From Rhodanobacteraceae bacterium (GTDB lineage Bacteria > Pseudomonadota > Gammaproteobacteria > Xanthomonadales > Rhodanobacteraceae), in the NCBI GenBank assembly GCA_021325475.1, contig JAJPHA010000044.1, positions 26,328 to 90,327 on the forward strand: a stretch of 64,000 bases of DNA. Direction: 5' to 3'. Below the pieces are notes generated by a model. It was not told where the DNA came from, did not search any database, and saw nothing but the letters and a program-made list of their open reading frames with translations. Positions 25,936 through 36,746 of the stretch are shown here, one piece after another. The stretch's first letter is position 1; every line of letters begins with the position of its first letter. The position numbers and the translations under genes were made by a program.

Positions 25936-26053
25936 CTCCATGGCGCCTGTCTTCGGCTGCGGCGCCGCACTTCCACAACCCCCATCAAACCCTTGCTGCG
26001 CAAGGGTTTGATCGCCCCCTTGACTCAAGGGGGCGGAAAAGCAAGCTGGAGCG
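25936..26053. repeat. Palindromic dispersed repeat family B, copy 1
   Basis: Begins TCCATGGCGCCTGTCTTCGG, then CACAACCCCC, a perfect 13-bp stem ATCAAACCCTTGC / GCAAGGGTTTGAT (25984-26012) and directly after it an 11-bp stem CGCCCCCTTGA / TCAAGGGGGCG (26013-26035). A shorter copy with the same opening and the same TTGACTCAAGGGG core lies at 45142-45218. The gap 25787-26077 holds this repeat, the terminator and presumably the ugd promoter. Confidence 0.75.
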
Positions 26054-26077
26054 GCACAGTCCAGTTGCAGGGGTTGC

Positions 26078-26947
26078 TTAGTGTTTCTCGGCGTCCGGCT
26101 TGGCGTCGGCCGGCTTCGGCGGCACGATCGCCGGCTTGGCCGGCTCGGGCGCCTTCGGCGTCTCGATGCCGAGCAGCTTGACGTCGAAGATCAGCGTCGC
26201 GTTGGGGCCGATGCTCGGCGGCGCGCGATCCTTGTAGGCGAGATTCGCCGGGATGTAGAACTTGTACTCCGAACCCACCGGCATCAACTGCATGCCCTCG
26301 GTCCAGCCGGGGATCACGCCGTTGAGCGGAAACGTCGCCGGACCCGGCGGCGTGTGGTCGGCGGTCGAATCGAACTTGGTGCCGTCGATCTTGGTGCCGG
26401 TGTATTCGACCTTGACGGTGTCGGTTGCCTTCGGCTTCGGGCCGCTGCCTTCCTTGACCACCTCGTACTGCAAGCCCGAAGCGGTGACCTTGACGCCCTT
26501 GCGGGTCTTGTTCTTGGCCAGGAACTCGTCGCCTTCCTTCTGGTTCTTCTCGGCTTCTTCCTTGCTCTTGGCCATCTGCTTGGCCTGCAGCTTCTGGATG
26601 AATTCCTGACGCACGGCGAGCGCTTCCTGTTCGGTGAGCGTGGTCTTCTCGCCCTTCATCGCGGCCTGCAGGGCCTGGATCACGGTGGCGAGATCGACTT
26701 CGTCCTTGATCGAGTTCAAGCCGCGCGCCACGTCCATGCCGACCATGTAGCTGTACTCGGCCTTCTTGTCGCCCTTGAACTTCGCATCGATGGCGGCGGA
26801 GTCGACCGCCGGCTTGGCCGGCGCGGCAGCCGCGGGTTTGGCCGGTTCGCTCTTGGCCGGCGTATCGGCGGCGCCGGCGAACGCGCTGCCGGCCAGGGCC
26901 GCGGCGATGGCTGCGGCGGTCAATGTCTTGCGCAAGAAATGGCTCAT
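26078..26947 (-). CDS. fkpA: Periplasmic FKBP-type peptidyl-prolyl isomerase (FkpA/Mip-like)
   Basis: Periplasmic chaperone/isomerase. 289 residues: signal peptide (KTLTAAAIAAALAGSAFAGA), an Ala/Pro/Lys linker, the FKBP N-terminal dimerisation domain (EYSYMVGMDVARGLNSI to a long helix rich in K, E and Q, about 60-150), the FKBP catalytic domain (VTASGLQYEVVKEGSG, VEYTGTKIDGTKFDST, VIPGWTEGMQLMPVGSEYKFYIP, IGPNATLIFDVKLLGI), and a Lys/Pro/Ala tail. Compared with classical Mip the catalytic domain keeps the aromatic pocket residues. An intrinsic terminator lies about 185 bases beyond its stop. Confidence 0.94.
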   Translation of the reverse strand: MSHFLRKTLTAAAIAAALAGSAFAGAADTPAKSEPAKPAAAAPAKPAVDSAAIDAKFKGDKKAEYSYMVGMDVARGLNSIKDEVDLATVIQALQAAMKGEKTTLTEQEALAVRQEFIQKLQAKQMAKSKEEAEKNQKEGDEFLAKNKTRKGVKVTASGLQYEVVKEGSGPKPKATDTVKVEYTGTKIDGTKFDSTADHTPPGPATFPLNGVIPGWTEGMQLMPVGSEYKFYIPANLAYKDRAPPSIGPNATLIFDVKLLGIETPKAPEPAKPAIVPPKPADAKPDAEKH

Positions 26948-27226
26948 GAATGCTCCTGAACAATGGGGATACGGCGACTACGGCCGGTCATCGGGTTGAC
27001 GGCGCCGCCCAATCCCGGCGGGACCGGCGACGGGGCGGCTATTGTGCGGTCGTTGGCGCGCGAAGGCAAACCGCGGCGGGGTTGGACTGCGCACGCCGCG
27101 CAAGGTTCCGCGAGCGCGCCCAGCGGCCGCACGGCATGACGATATACCCGCAGCACCCGGCGGCGCCTTCGGGTTTGCGTATAATTCGCGGTTTGGCCGC
27201 CCGGCCGCCCGAACCGGAAGTTTCCG

Positions 27227-28951
27227 ATGTCCGACCTGATCGCGCCGCACGGCGGCCGCCTGATCGACCTGCTCGCTGTCACCGACGCCGAACGCCTGGC
27301 GTTGAAACGCGAAGCCGTGCACTTGCCGGCCTGGGACCTGACGCCGCGTCAGCTTTGCGATCTCGAGCTCATCATGAACGGTGCGTTCTCGCCGCTGACG
27401 GGGTTCATGACGCGCGCCGACCACGAGCGCGTCTGCCGCGAGATGCGGCTCGCCTCGGGCGTGCTCTGGCCGATACCGATCACGCTCGACGTCAGCCGCG
27501 AGTTCGCCGAGCGTCTCGGCGGCGCCACGCGCATCGCGCTGCGCGACGCCGAAGGCGTGACCCTGGCCGTGCTCGACCTCGAGGACCGCTTCGAGCCCGA
27601 CCGCGAGCGTGAAGCGCGCGAGGTGTTCGGCACGACGGACCGCCTGCACGCCGGCGTGAACTACCTGCTCGGCAAGGCGCATCCGGTGTATCTCGGCGGC
27701 CGCGTGCATGCGCTGGCAGCGCCGCACCACTACGATTTCCGCCATCTGCGCAAGACCCCGCGCGAACTGCGCGAGACCTTCGCCAAGCTCGGCTGGCGGC
27801 GCGTGGTCGCGTTCCAGACGCGCAACCCCATGCACCGCGCCCACCTCGAACTCACCTACCGCGCCGCGCAGATCGCCGAGGCGAACCTGCTGATTCACCC
27901 CAGCGTCGGCATGACCAAACCGGGCGACATCGACCACTACACGCGGGTGCGCTGCTACGAAAAGCTGATCGCGCATTACCCGGAACAGACCACCATGCTC
28001 AGTCTGCTGCCACTCGCCATGCGCATGGGTGGGCCGCGCGAGGCGCTGTGGCACGCGATCATCCGCAAGAACTTCGGCTGCACGCACTTCATCGTCGGGC
28101 GCGATCATGCCGGTCCCGGCAAGGGCGCCGACGGCAAGCCGTTCTACGGGCCCTACGATGCGCAGGACCTGGTGAGCCGGCACCAGGACGAACTCGGCAT
28201 CGTCATGGTGCCGTTCCAGGAGATGGTGTATGTCCAGGAACGCGCGCAGTACGTTCCGGCGAACGAGGTGGCGGCGGGCGAGACCGTGCTCAATCTTTCC
28301 GGTACGGAACTGCGCCGCCGCCTGCACGAGGGTCTCGACATCCCGGAGTGGTTCACCTATCCGGAAGTGATCGAGGAACTGCGCCGCACCCATCCGCCGC
28401 GCCACAAGCAGGGCTTCACCGTGTTCTTCACCGGGCTGTCCGGCGCCGGCAAGTCGACGCTGGCAAACGCCCTGCTGGTGCGGCTGCTGGAACTCGGCAC
28501 CCGTCCGGTGACCCTGCTCGACGGCGATGTGGTGCGCAAGCACCTGTCGAGCGAGCTCGGCTTCTCGAAGGAGCACCGCAATCTCAACGTGCAACGCATC
28601 GGCTATGTCGCGAGCGAGATCACCAAGAACGGCGGCGTGGCGATCTGCGCGCCGATCGCGCCCTACGCGCAGGCGCGGCGCGCCGTGCGCGAGATGATCG
28701 AAGCGCACGGCATGTTCGTGGAGATTTACGTCTCCACACCGATCGCGGTGTGCGAGACGCGCGACCGCAAGGGTCTCTACGCCTTGGCCCGCGCCGGCAA
28801 GATCAAGGAATTCACCGGCATCAGCGATCCCTACGAGGTGCCGGACGACGCCGAGATGTCGATCGACACCAGCGACGTCACGCCGGACGAAGCGGTGCAG
28901 CGGATCATCCTCAAACTCGAAGCGCTGGGCCTGATCCGGCCGCGCGAATAG
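27227..28951 (+). CDS. Bifunctional sulfate adenylyltransferase / adenylylsulfate kinase
   Basis: Makes APS from sulfate and ATP, then phosphorylates it to PAPS. 574 residues in two parts: a single-chain ATP sulfurylase (1-390) with LIMNGAFSPLTGFM, QTRNPMHRAH (197-206) and GRDHAGPG, and an APS kinase (395-574) with P-loop GLSGAGKST (403-411), LLDGDVVRKHL, and the KGLYALARAGKIKEFTGI segment. The enzyme is the monomeric Sat type, not the CysDN heterodimer. No other cys genes flank it. A perfect TATAAT stands at 27180-27185, 42 bases before the start, with no clear -35. Confidence 0.96.
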   Translation: MSDLIAPHGGRLIDLLAVTDAERLALKREAVHLPAWDLTPRQLCDLELIMNGAFSPLTGFMTRADHERVCREMRLASGVLWPIPITLDVSREFAERLGGATRIALRDAEGVTLAVLDLEDRFEPDREREAREVFGTTDRLHAGVNYLLGKAHPVYLGGRVHALAAPHHYDFRHLRKTPRELRETFAKLGWRRVVAFQTRNPMHRAHLELTYRAAQIAEANLLIHPSVGMTKPGDIDHYTRVRCYEKLIAHYPEQTTMLSLLPLAMRMGGPREALWHAIIRKNFGCTHFIVGRDHAGPGKGADGKPFYGPYDAQDLVSRHQDELGIVMVPFQEMVYVQERAQYVPANEVAAGETVLNLSGTELRRRLHEGLDIPEWFTYPEVIEELRRTHPPRHKQGFTVFFTGLSGAGKSTLANALLVRLLELGTRPVTLLDGDVVRKHLSSELGFSKEHRNLNVQRIGYVASEITKNGGVAICAPIAPYAQARRAVREMIEAHGMFVEIYVSTPIAVCETRDRKGLYALARAGKIKEFTGISDPYEVPDDAEMSIDTSDVTPDEAVQRIILKLEALGLIRPRE

Positions 28952-28962
28952 CGCGGCGGGTT

Positions 28963-28987
28963 CTCGGATTGTTCTCACGAATCCGAG
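28963..28987 (+). terminator. Possible hairpin after the sat-cysC fusion
   Basis: Stem CTCGGATT / AATCCGAG with a 9-base loop, 12 bases after the stop codon. There is no T-run, so its role is uncertain. Confidence 0.35.
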
Positions 28988-29055
28988 CCAATCCACTGAT
29001 CGAAAAACCAAAGATTCCTTCCTCGAGCGAACTCTAGCGACTGTGCTCGCCGGGG

Positions 29056-29097
29056 GTTGACAAGCGTCGATCTAGTGTTATACTTACATACAACACT
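29056..29097 (+). promoter_or_regulatory. Promoter with overlapping palindromic operator of the GntR/ABC operon
   Basis: TTGACA (29056-29061), 16 bases, TATACT (29078-29083): nearly consensus. A 26-bp imperfect palindrome TAGTGTTATACTT / ACATACAACACTA (29072-29097, 10 of 13 pairs match) covers the -10 element and the start-site region. The second gene of the operon is a YtrA-type GntR repressor, so autoregulation through this site is the simplest reading. Confidence 0.8.
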
Positions 29098-29125
29098 ATA
29101 ACGACAAATCACCAAGGACATCGCC

Positions 29126-29473
29126 ATGAACCTGCACGCAATCCTCGCTCGCGGCGTACTGATGTTGTTGTTCGGCCTGGGTCTCGCGATCGCGGTGGCC
29201 TACCAGCGCCATGCCGGCGCCGCCGGCGAACGGGATCGACTCCTCGAACCGGTGCTGTTGCCGACCGTCATCGTGCGGCCCACCGCCGCCGACCTCGCCA
29301 TGGCGCAAAACGACGCAGCCGAGTCGAGGGTCGTGATCGCGCCGCTCGCACAAGCGACGCCACGGCAGCGCGCGCCGCAGGCGCAGCTCGGTGCACCGCT
29401 GCTGCCGCGGCTTGGTCTGGACATGCCCTACTATTCCTTCGGCAAGGCCATGCCGCGAATGCGCAAGGAATGA
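29126..29473 (+). CDS. Small membrane-anchored protein leading the ABC operon
   Basis: A 115-residue protein with one N-terminal hydrophobic segment (ILARGVLMLLFGLGLAIAVAY) followed by a Pro/Ala/Gln-rich, probably periplasmic part ending GLDMPYYSFGKAMPRMRKE. No family recognised. It is the first gene after the palindromic operator, one base before the GntR gene, so it is likely coexpressed with the transporter and may be an accessory subunit or a stress-induced envelope protein. AAGGA precedes the ATG. Confidence 0.72.
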   Translation: MNLHAILARGVLMLLFGLGLAIAVAYQRHAGAAGERDRLLEPVLLPTVIVRPTAADLAMAQNDAAESRVVIAPLAQATPRQRAPQAQLGAPLLPRLGLDMPYYSFGKAMPRMRKE

Positions 29474-29474
29474 C

Positions 29475-29849
29475 ATGAGCATCACCTGGAACGACAACAC
29501 TCCGATCTACCGCCAACTGCGCGATCACGTGGTGGCGATGATCCTCGACGGCGTGCTCAAGCAGGGCGACGCCCTGCCGTCGGTGCGCCAGGTCGCGGCG
29601 GATTTCCAGCTCAATCCGATCACCGTGTCGAAGGCGTATCAGGAGCTGGTGGACGAACAACTGGTCGAAAAACGGAGAGGTCTCGGCATGTACGTCACCG
29701 AAGGGGCGCGCGCTGCCCTGCTGCGCTCGGAGCGCGAGCGGTTCCTCCGCGAGGAATGGCCGCAGCTCCATGCCCGTCTCAAGCGCCTGAATCTGGATCT
29801 GCAAACCCTGCTCGAACACGCCGAACACGGCAAGGGAGCCCAAGCATGA
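29475..29849 (+). CDS. GntR-family transcriptional regulator, YtrA subfamily
   Basis: A 124-residue regulator with the GntR winged helix (PIYRQLRDHVVAMILDGVL, GDALPSVRQVAADFQLNPITVSKAYQELVDEQLVEKRRGLGMYV) and only a short C-terminal helical arm (ERFLREEWPQLHARLKRLNL). That short form is the YtrA subfamily, which usually controls ABC transporters encoded in the same operon. Its stop overlaps the ATPase start as ATGA. The 26-bp palindrome at 29072-29097 is its probable operator. Confidence 0.92.
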   Translation: MSITWNDNTPIYRQLRDHVVAMILDGVLKQGDALPSVRQVAADFQLNPITVSKAYQELVDEQLVEKRRGLGMYVTEGARAALLRSERERFLREEWPQLHARLKRLNLDLQTLLEHAEHGKGAQA

Positions 29850-30703
29850 GCGCGATCGTCGTCGCCCGCGGCCTCTGCAAGCGTTACGGCACGACCGTCG
29901 CGCTCGATCACGTGAATCTCAACATCGAGGCCGGACGCATCGTCGGCCTGGTCGGGCCGAACGGCGCCGGCAAGACCACCGCGCTCAAGGCGATCCTGGG
30001 TCTGGCCGAATTCGACGGCGAACTGTCGGTGCTCGGCATGGATCCGCGCACGCACCGCGACGAGCTGATGCAGCAGGTGTGTTTCATCGCCGACGTCGCC
30101 GTGCTGCCGCGCTGGATCCGCGTGGCCGAGCTGGTGGATTTCGTCGGCGGCGTGCATCCGCGCTTTTCGCGCGAGAAGTGCCAGGCATTTCTGGCCCGCA
30201 CCAAGATCCAGCCGACGCAGCGCGTGCGCGAGCTGTCCAAGGGCATGATCGTGCAGTTGCATCTGGCCCTGGTCATGGCGATCGACGCGAAGCTGCTGGT
30301 GCTCGATGAGCCCACGCTCGGCCTCGACATCCTCTATCGCAAGGAGTTCTACAACCGCCTGCTGAGCGACTACTTCGACCACGAGAAGACGATCCTGGTG
30401 ACCACGCACCAGATCGAGGAGGTCGAACACATCCTCACCGATCTCCTGTTCATCCGCGAGGGCCGCATCGTGCTCGACGCCAGCATGGACGCGGTCGGCG
30501 AGCGCTTCGCCGAGGTGATGGTCCATCCCGATCAGGCGGAAGCGGCGCGCGCGCTCAAGCCGCTGCACGAGCGCCAGATCTTCGGCAAGTACATTTTCCT
30601 GTTCGACGGCGCCGACCGCGCCCGGCTCGCGCAACTCGGCGAGCTGCACAAACCGAGTGTGGCCGATTTGTTCGTCGCCACGATGCAAGGAACCTACGCA
30701 TGA
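29846..30703 (+). CDS. ABC transporter ATP-binding protein
   Basis: A 285-residue ATPase of the exporter/YtrB-like group. Walker A GPNGAGKTT near residue 38, Q-loop region QQVCFIADV, signature ELSKGMIVQLHLAL (degenerate LSGGQ), Walker B LLVLDEPTLGLD and the H-loop TTHQ. A C-terminal extension after residue 215 contains a small domain (VMVHPDQAEAARALKPL). It overlaps both neighbours by 4 bases, so regulator, ATPase and permease are made together. The substrate is unknown; relatives act in envelope stress or antibiotic response. Confidence 0.92.
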   Translation: MSAIVVARGLCKRYGTTVALDHVNLNIEAGRIVGLVGPNGAGKTTALKAILGLAEFDGELSVLGMDPRTHRDELMQQVCFIADVAVLPRWIRVAELVDFVGGVHPRFSREKCQAFLARTKIQPTQRVRELSKGMIVQLHLALVMAIDAKLLVLDEPTLGLDILYRKEFYNRLLSDYFDHEKTILVTTHQIEEVEHILTDLLFIREGRIVLDASMDAVGERFAEVMVHPDQAEAARALKPLHERQIFGKYIFLFDGADRARLAQLGELHKPSVADLFVATMQGTYA

Positions 30704-31686
30704 ACGCCAACCGATTCCTCTGGCTGCTGAAACGCGAATTCTGGGAATACCGCGGCAGCTTCTTCTGGGCGCCGCTGATCACGGCCATGGCCATGCTCGG
30801 GCTGTGCCTGATGGCCATCGTCAGCGCCGAGGTGCTCGGCCATCGGCACGGCGTCGAACTGAGCGGCATCCATCTCGATATGCTCACCCAACACCTGAGC
30901 GACGCCGACATCGCCAAGGCGCACCGCGCCATGGACCTCGGCCTGCTCAGCCTCGGCTTTCCGCTCGCCATCACCCTGTTCTTCGTGACGTTCTTCTACT
31001 GTCTCGGCGCGCTCTACAATGATCGCGCCGATCGCAGCGTGCTGTTCTGGAAATCGCTGCCGCTGTCCGACACCGAGACGGTGCTCGCCAAGGTCGTGAC
31101 GGTCGCCTTGATCGCGCCGGCGTTCGCGGTCGCCGCGCTGATCGCCCTGCAGCTCGGCTTTCTCCTGCTGCTCAGCGCGTACACGTTGGCGCACGGCGTG
31201 AATGCGCTCGTGCTGCTGTGGTCGCCGACCCATCTGCTCGCGTTGTGGCTCAAGCTGATCGCGCTGATCCCGCTCAACGCGCTGTGGGCGCTGCCCTCGA
31301 TCGGCTGGCTGCTGCTGTGTTCGAGCTACGCCCGTTCCAAGCCGTTCCTGTGGGCGGTGCTGCTGCCGATCGTGACCGGCTTCTTCGTCTGGTGGTTCGA
31401 CCTGATGCGGCTGCTGTCGCTGTCGGCCAGCTGGTTCTGGCACCACGTCGTCGGCCGCCTGCTGCTCAGCCTGGCGCCGGCGAGCTGGATGGATGCGAAG
31501 CTGCTCAAGGACGAGATCGTCATCGGTGGCGGCCCGGACAGCTTCGAATTGCTCCTGCCGATTCCGCTCGATCGGCTGCGCGACGTGCTCGCCACGCCGA
31601 ATCTCTGGATCGGCGCCGCGGCCGGCGCCGCCATGATCGCGGCGGCGATCTGGTTCCGCCGCAGCCGCATCGAGTGCTATGCCTGA
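30700..31686 (+). CDS. ABC transporter permease
   Basis: A 328-residue integral membrane protein with about six membrane segments: the first after WEYRGSFFWAPLITAMAMLGLCLMAI, then FPLAITLFFVTFFYCLGAL, VALIAPAFAVAALIALQLGFLLLL, an area around LLALWLKLIALIPLNALWALPSIGWLLL, PFLWAVLLPIVTGFFVWWF, and the final LWIGAAAGAAMIAAAIWF. ALYNDRADRSVLFWKSLPLSD is the ABC-2-type motif shared by such permeases. It is the last gene of the operon. A large extracytoplasmic segment is predicted between the first two membrane segments. Confidence 0.9.
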   Translation: MNANRFLWLLKREFWEYRGSFFWAPLITAMAMLGLCLMAIVSAEVLGHRHGVELSGIHLDMLTQHLSDADIAKAHRAMDLGLLSLGFPLAITLFFVTFFYCLGALYNDRADRSVLFWKSLPLSDTETVLAKVVTVALIAPAFAVAALIALQLGFLLLLSAYTLAHGVNALVLLWSPTHLLALWLKLIALIPLNALWALPSIGWLLLCSSYARSKPFLWAVLLPIVTGFFVWWFDLMRLLSLSASWFWHHVVGRLLLSLAPASWMDAKLLKDEIVIGGGPDSFELLLPIPLDRLRDVLATPNLWIGAAAGAAMIAAAIWFRRSRIECYA

Positions 31687-31693
31687 AGCGAAG

Positions 31694-31725
31694 GCGCCCC
31701 GGCGCGCGCACGGCGGCCGGGGCGC
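31694..31725. terminator. Hairpin between convergent genes
   Basis: Perfect 10-bp stem GCGCCCCGGC / GCCGGGGCGC with a 12-base loop between the permease stop and the converging coiled-coil gene. No T-run. Confidence 0.45.
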
Positions 31726-31743
31726 ACGCGGCGATCGGCCGGA

Positions 31744-32907
31744 CTACTTGATCGTGTCGGACAGCACGCGGTAGGCGTTGGCTGCCTGCTTCGTCAGGCC
31801 GGTCTGGGCGAGATTGAGATCGCCATCGAGCCAGAAGCGCGAGACCAGCGTGCCGGAACGACGCACCACCACCGCCGCCGACTGTCCGGTGAAGACGACG
31901 TCGCCGGCGCGCAGGTCCGCCGGATGCAGCGTTTCGGTGACCTCGCGACCTTCGGCATACTGATCCTGCAGCGTCTTGCGCTCGGCGGCATCCGCCGCGG
32001 GCACGCGGCCGACGAAGTGGCCGCTCAAGCCGCGCGTGCGCAGCACCGGATTGGCGGTCTCGCGGATCGGCTCGGCGATCTTGTAATGGTCCTCGCCCAC
32101 CGGGACCAGTTCCACGCGTTCCAGGTTGAGCTCGCCCTCCAGCCAGAACAACTGCCGATGCGCGCCGCTCAGACGCACCACGCCGCGCACGCCGTCGTCG
32201 ACGAAGAGCTGATCGTCCTTCTGCAATTGCGCCACCGTCAGCGCGCCTTCGGCCGGCTTGCCTTCGTTGAGATTCTTCTCCATGCGCTGCCGGATCTGCG
32301 CGACATGGTCCGCGGCCGCCTTCGCCGCCGCCTTTTCCGCCTCGGCCTTGGCCGCGGCCGCCTTCGCCGCGGCTTCCTTCTCCGCTTCGATGCGTGCGGC
32401 TTCCGCGCGGGCCGCGGCCTCCTTCGCCGCGCGTTCGGCTTCGATGCGCGCGGCTGCGGCGCGCTCGGCCTCCAGACGCGCCGCCTCGGCGCGTTCGGCC
32501 TCGGCCTTGGCCGCCGCCGCGCGCGCCGCTTCGGCCTTGGCGGCTTCGGCCTTCGCCGCGTCCGCCTTGGCGGTGTCCGGCTTGGCCGCTTCGGTCTTCG
32601 GCGCCTCTGCCTTGGCGGCCGCGGGCTTGGCGTCCTCGATGCGCACCAGCACGTTCTCGAAGAAGCCTTCCTTCATCTGCACCTCGACGTTGGCCGCGCC
32701 GGCGTGCAGCTTGTCCGCCACCTTGCCCTGCCAGTACGGCGGCGCCGTGACCACCAGACGCTTGCCCTGCGCCGCCGCCTGGCGGGCGATGTCGGCCAGA
32801 CGCGCGTCGCCGGCGCCGGAGAGGAAGTCCTTGCCGGCGATGTCGACCTGCTGGGCGAACGCGGCGGAGGAGAACAGCAATGCGGCAAAAAATATACGTT
32901 TATACAT
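31744..32907 (-). CDS. Secreted Ala/Glu/Lys coiled-coil protein with duplicated C-terminal module
   Basis: A 387-residue secreted protein. Signal peptide (MYKRIFFAALLFSSAAFAQQ), an N-terminal alpha/beta segment (about 20-95), a TolA-like coiled coil of KAEA/EAERA repeats (about 97-205) and a C-terminal region of about 180 residues. That region contains two copies of one module: LQKDDQLFVDDG...QLFWLEGELNLERVEL and DLRAGDVVFTG...SRFWLDGDLNLAQTGL. I do not recognise the module. GGAG 6 bases before the ATG at 32907 fixes the start. The coiled coil could span periplasm, as in TolA, but there is no membrane anchor beyond the signal peptide. Confidence 0.75.
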   Translation of the reverse strand: MYKRIFFAALLFSSAAFAQQVDIAGKDFLSGAGDARLADIARQAAAQGKRLVVTAPPYWQGKVADKLHAGAANVEVQMKEGFFENVLVRIEDAKPAAAKAEAPKTEAAKPDTAKADAAKAEAAKAEAARAAAAKAEAERAEAARLEAERAAAARIEAERAAKEAAARAEAARIEAEKEAAAKAAAAKAEAEKAAAKAAADHVAQIRQRMEKNLNEGKPAEGALTVAQLQKDDQLFVDDGVRGVVRLSGAHRQLFWLEGELNLERVELVPVGEDHYKIAEPIRETANPVLRTRGLSGHFVGRVPAADAAERKTLQDQYAEGREVTETLHPADLRAGDVVFTGQSAAVVVRRSGTLVSRFWLDGDLNLAQTGLTKQAANAYRVLSDTIK

Positions 32908-33030
32908 CGTCATCTCCAGATCACCCCTGTGCATGAAACCCAGCGGACGTCAGCATGCCGTCGACGACGTGCAATTCATGTGCCGTTCGCCATGTCCACT
33001 TCGCGTTTACACTCCTTCACAGCGCCGCTG

Positions 33031-35909
<2,879 letters not shown>

Positions 35910-35963
35910 AATGTTCGGCCAGCGATGCCGGGCGGACGATCGCGCGCCCGCTCGGCGCGGGCA

Positions 35964-36584
35964 TCACGCCGCTTTCTGCTTGATCAGGCCTTCCGCCACC
36001 AGCGCCGCCTGCACGGCGGGCCGCGCCGCGACACGCTGCTGGAACGCGAGCAGGGCCGGGAAACCGGACAGATCGAGCTTCACGAACTCCGCCCAGCGCG
36101 TCACCGTGAACAGATAGGCATCGGCCACGGTGAACCGCTCGCCGAGCAACCAGGTCTGCCGGGCGAGAACCTTCTCGATCAGCTCGTAGCGCCGACGCAG
36201 ATACGCCTGCCGCTCCTCGCGCGTTTCCGCCGGCGTCTCTGCCCGGAACAGCGGGCTGTAGGTCTTGTGCAGCTCGGAATTGATGTAGCCCAACATCTCC
36301 TGCAGCCGATAGCGGGCCGGCGTGCCATTGGCCGGCGCGAGCTGCGCCTCGGGCTTGCGATCGGCGAGATATTGCATGATCGCCGGCCCCTCGGTCAGCA
36401 CTTCGCCGTTGTCCAGTTCGAGCGCGGGCACGTAGCCCTTGGGATTGATCTCGAGGTAGTCGCGACCGCTTTCGGTGCGCTTGGCTTTCGTGTCGACCCG
36501 TTCCAGGGCCAGCGCCAGGTCGAGCTCGCGCGCGACGATGTGCGGCGCGAGCGAACAGGCACCGGGCGAGTAATACAGTTTCAT
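35964..36584 (-). CDS. gstA: Beta-class glutathione S-transferase
   Basis: Conjugates glutathione to electrophiles and binds hydrophobic ligands in the cytoplasm. 206 residues (E. coli GstA 201): MKLYYSPGACSLAPHI with the characteristic Cys10 of beta-class enzymes, then NPKGYVPALELDNGEVLTEGPAIMQYLAD of the thioredoxin-like domain, and a C-terminal helical domain with FTVADAYLFTVTRWAEFV. AAAGGAG precedes the ATG. Divergent from an HxlR-family regulator, which probably controls it in response to electrophile or redox stress. Confidence 0.93.
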   Translation of the reverse strand: MKLYYSPGACSLAPHIVARELDLALALERVDTKAKRTESGRDYLEINPKGYVPALELDNGEVLTEGPAIMQYLADRKPEAQLAPANGTPARYRLQEMLGYINSELHKTYSPLFRAETPAETREERQAYLRRRYELIEKVLARQTWLLGERFTVADAYLFTVTRWAEFVKLDLSGFPALLAFQQRVAARPAVQAALVAEGLIKQKAA

Positions 36585-36659
36585 GCGGATTCTCCTTTCT
36601 GGTTTGGGGATGCTGCGGTAGGGCCTCGGCTCGAGGCTTGAGAAGTATCCTACACCAAG

Positions 36660-36727
36660 TTGGTATCTAATGGTTATCACGTACCTGTCATTTACCATGA
36701 AAATGTGGTATCTATGCGGTTACCTGG
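36660..36727. promoter_or_regulatory. Candidate HxlR binding repeats between gst and hxlR-like gene
   Basis: Two direct copies of TGGTATCTA(N)nGGTTA lie at 36661-36675 and 36706-36722, about 45 bases apart. They sit in an A+T-rich gap that is unlike the surrounding sequence and must hold the promoters of both divergent genes. HxlR-type proteins bind such sites as dimers. Inference from position and repetition. Confidence 0.45.
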
Positions 36728-36746
36728 TTACTGCCGCGAGACACCC

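Noticed and set aside
25787-25978. Extension of ugd upstream of 25786
   Set aside because: It would translate the fkpA terminator and part of repeat B; UDP-glucose dehydrogenases begin at the [12 protein letters not shown] equivalent.
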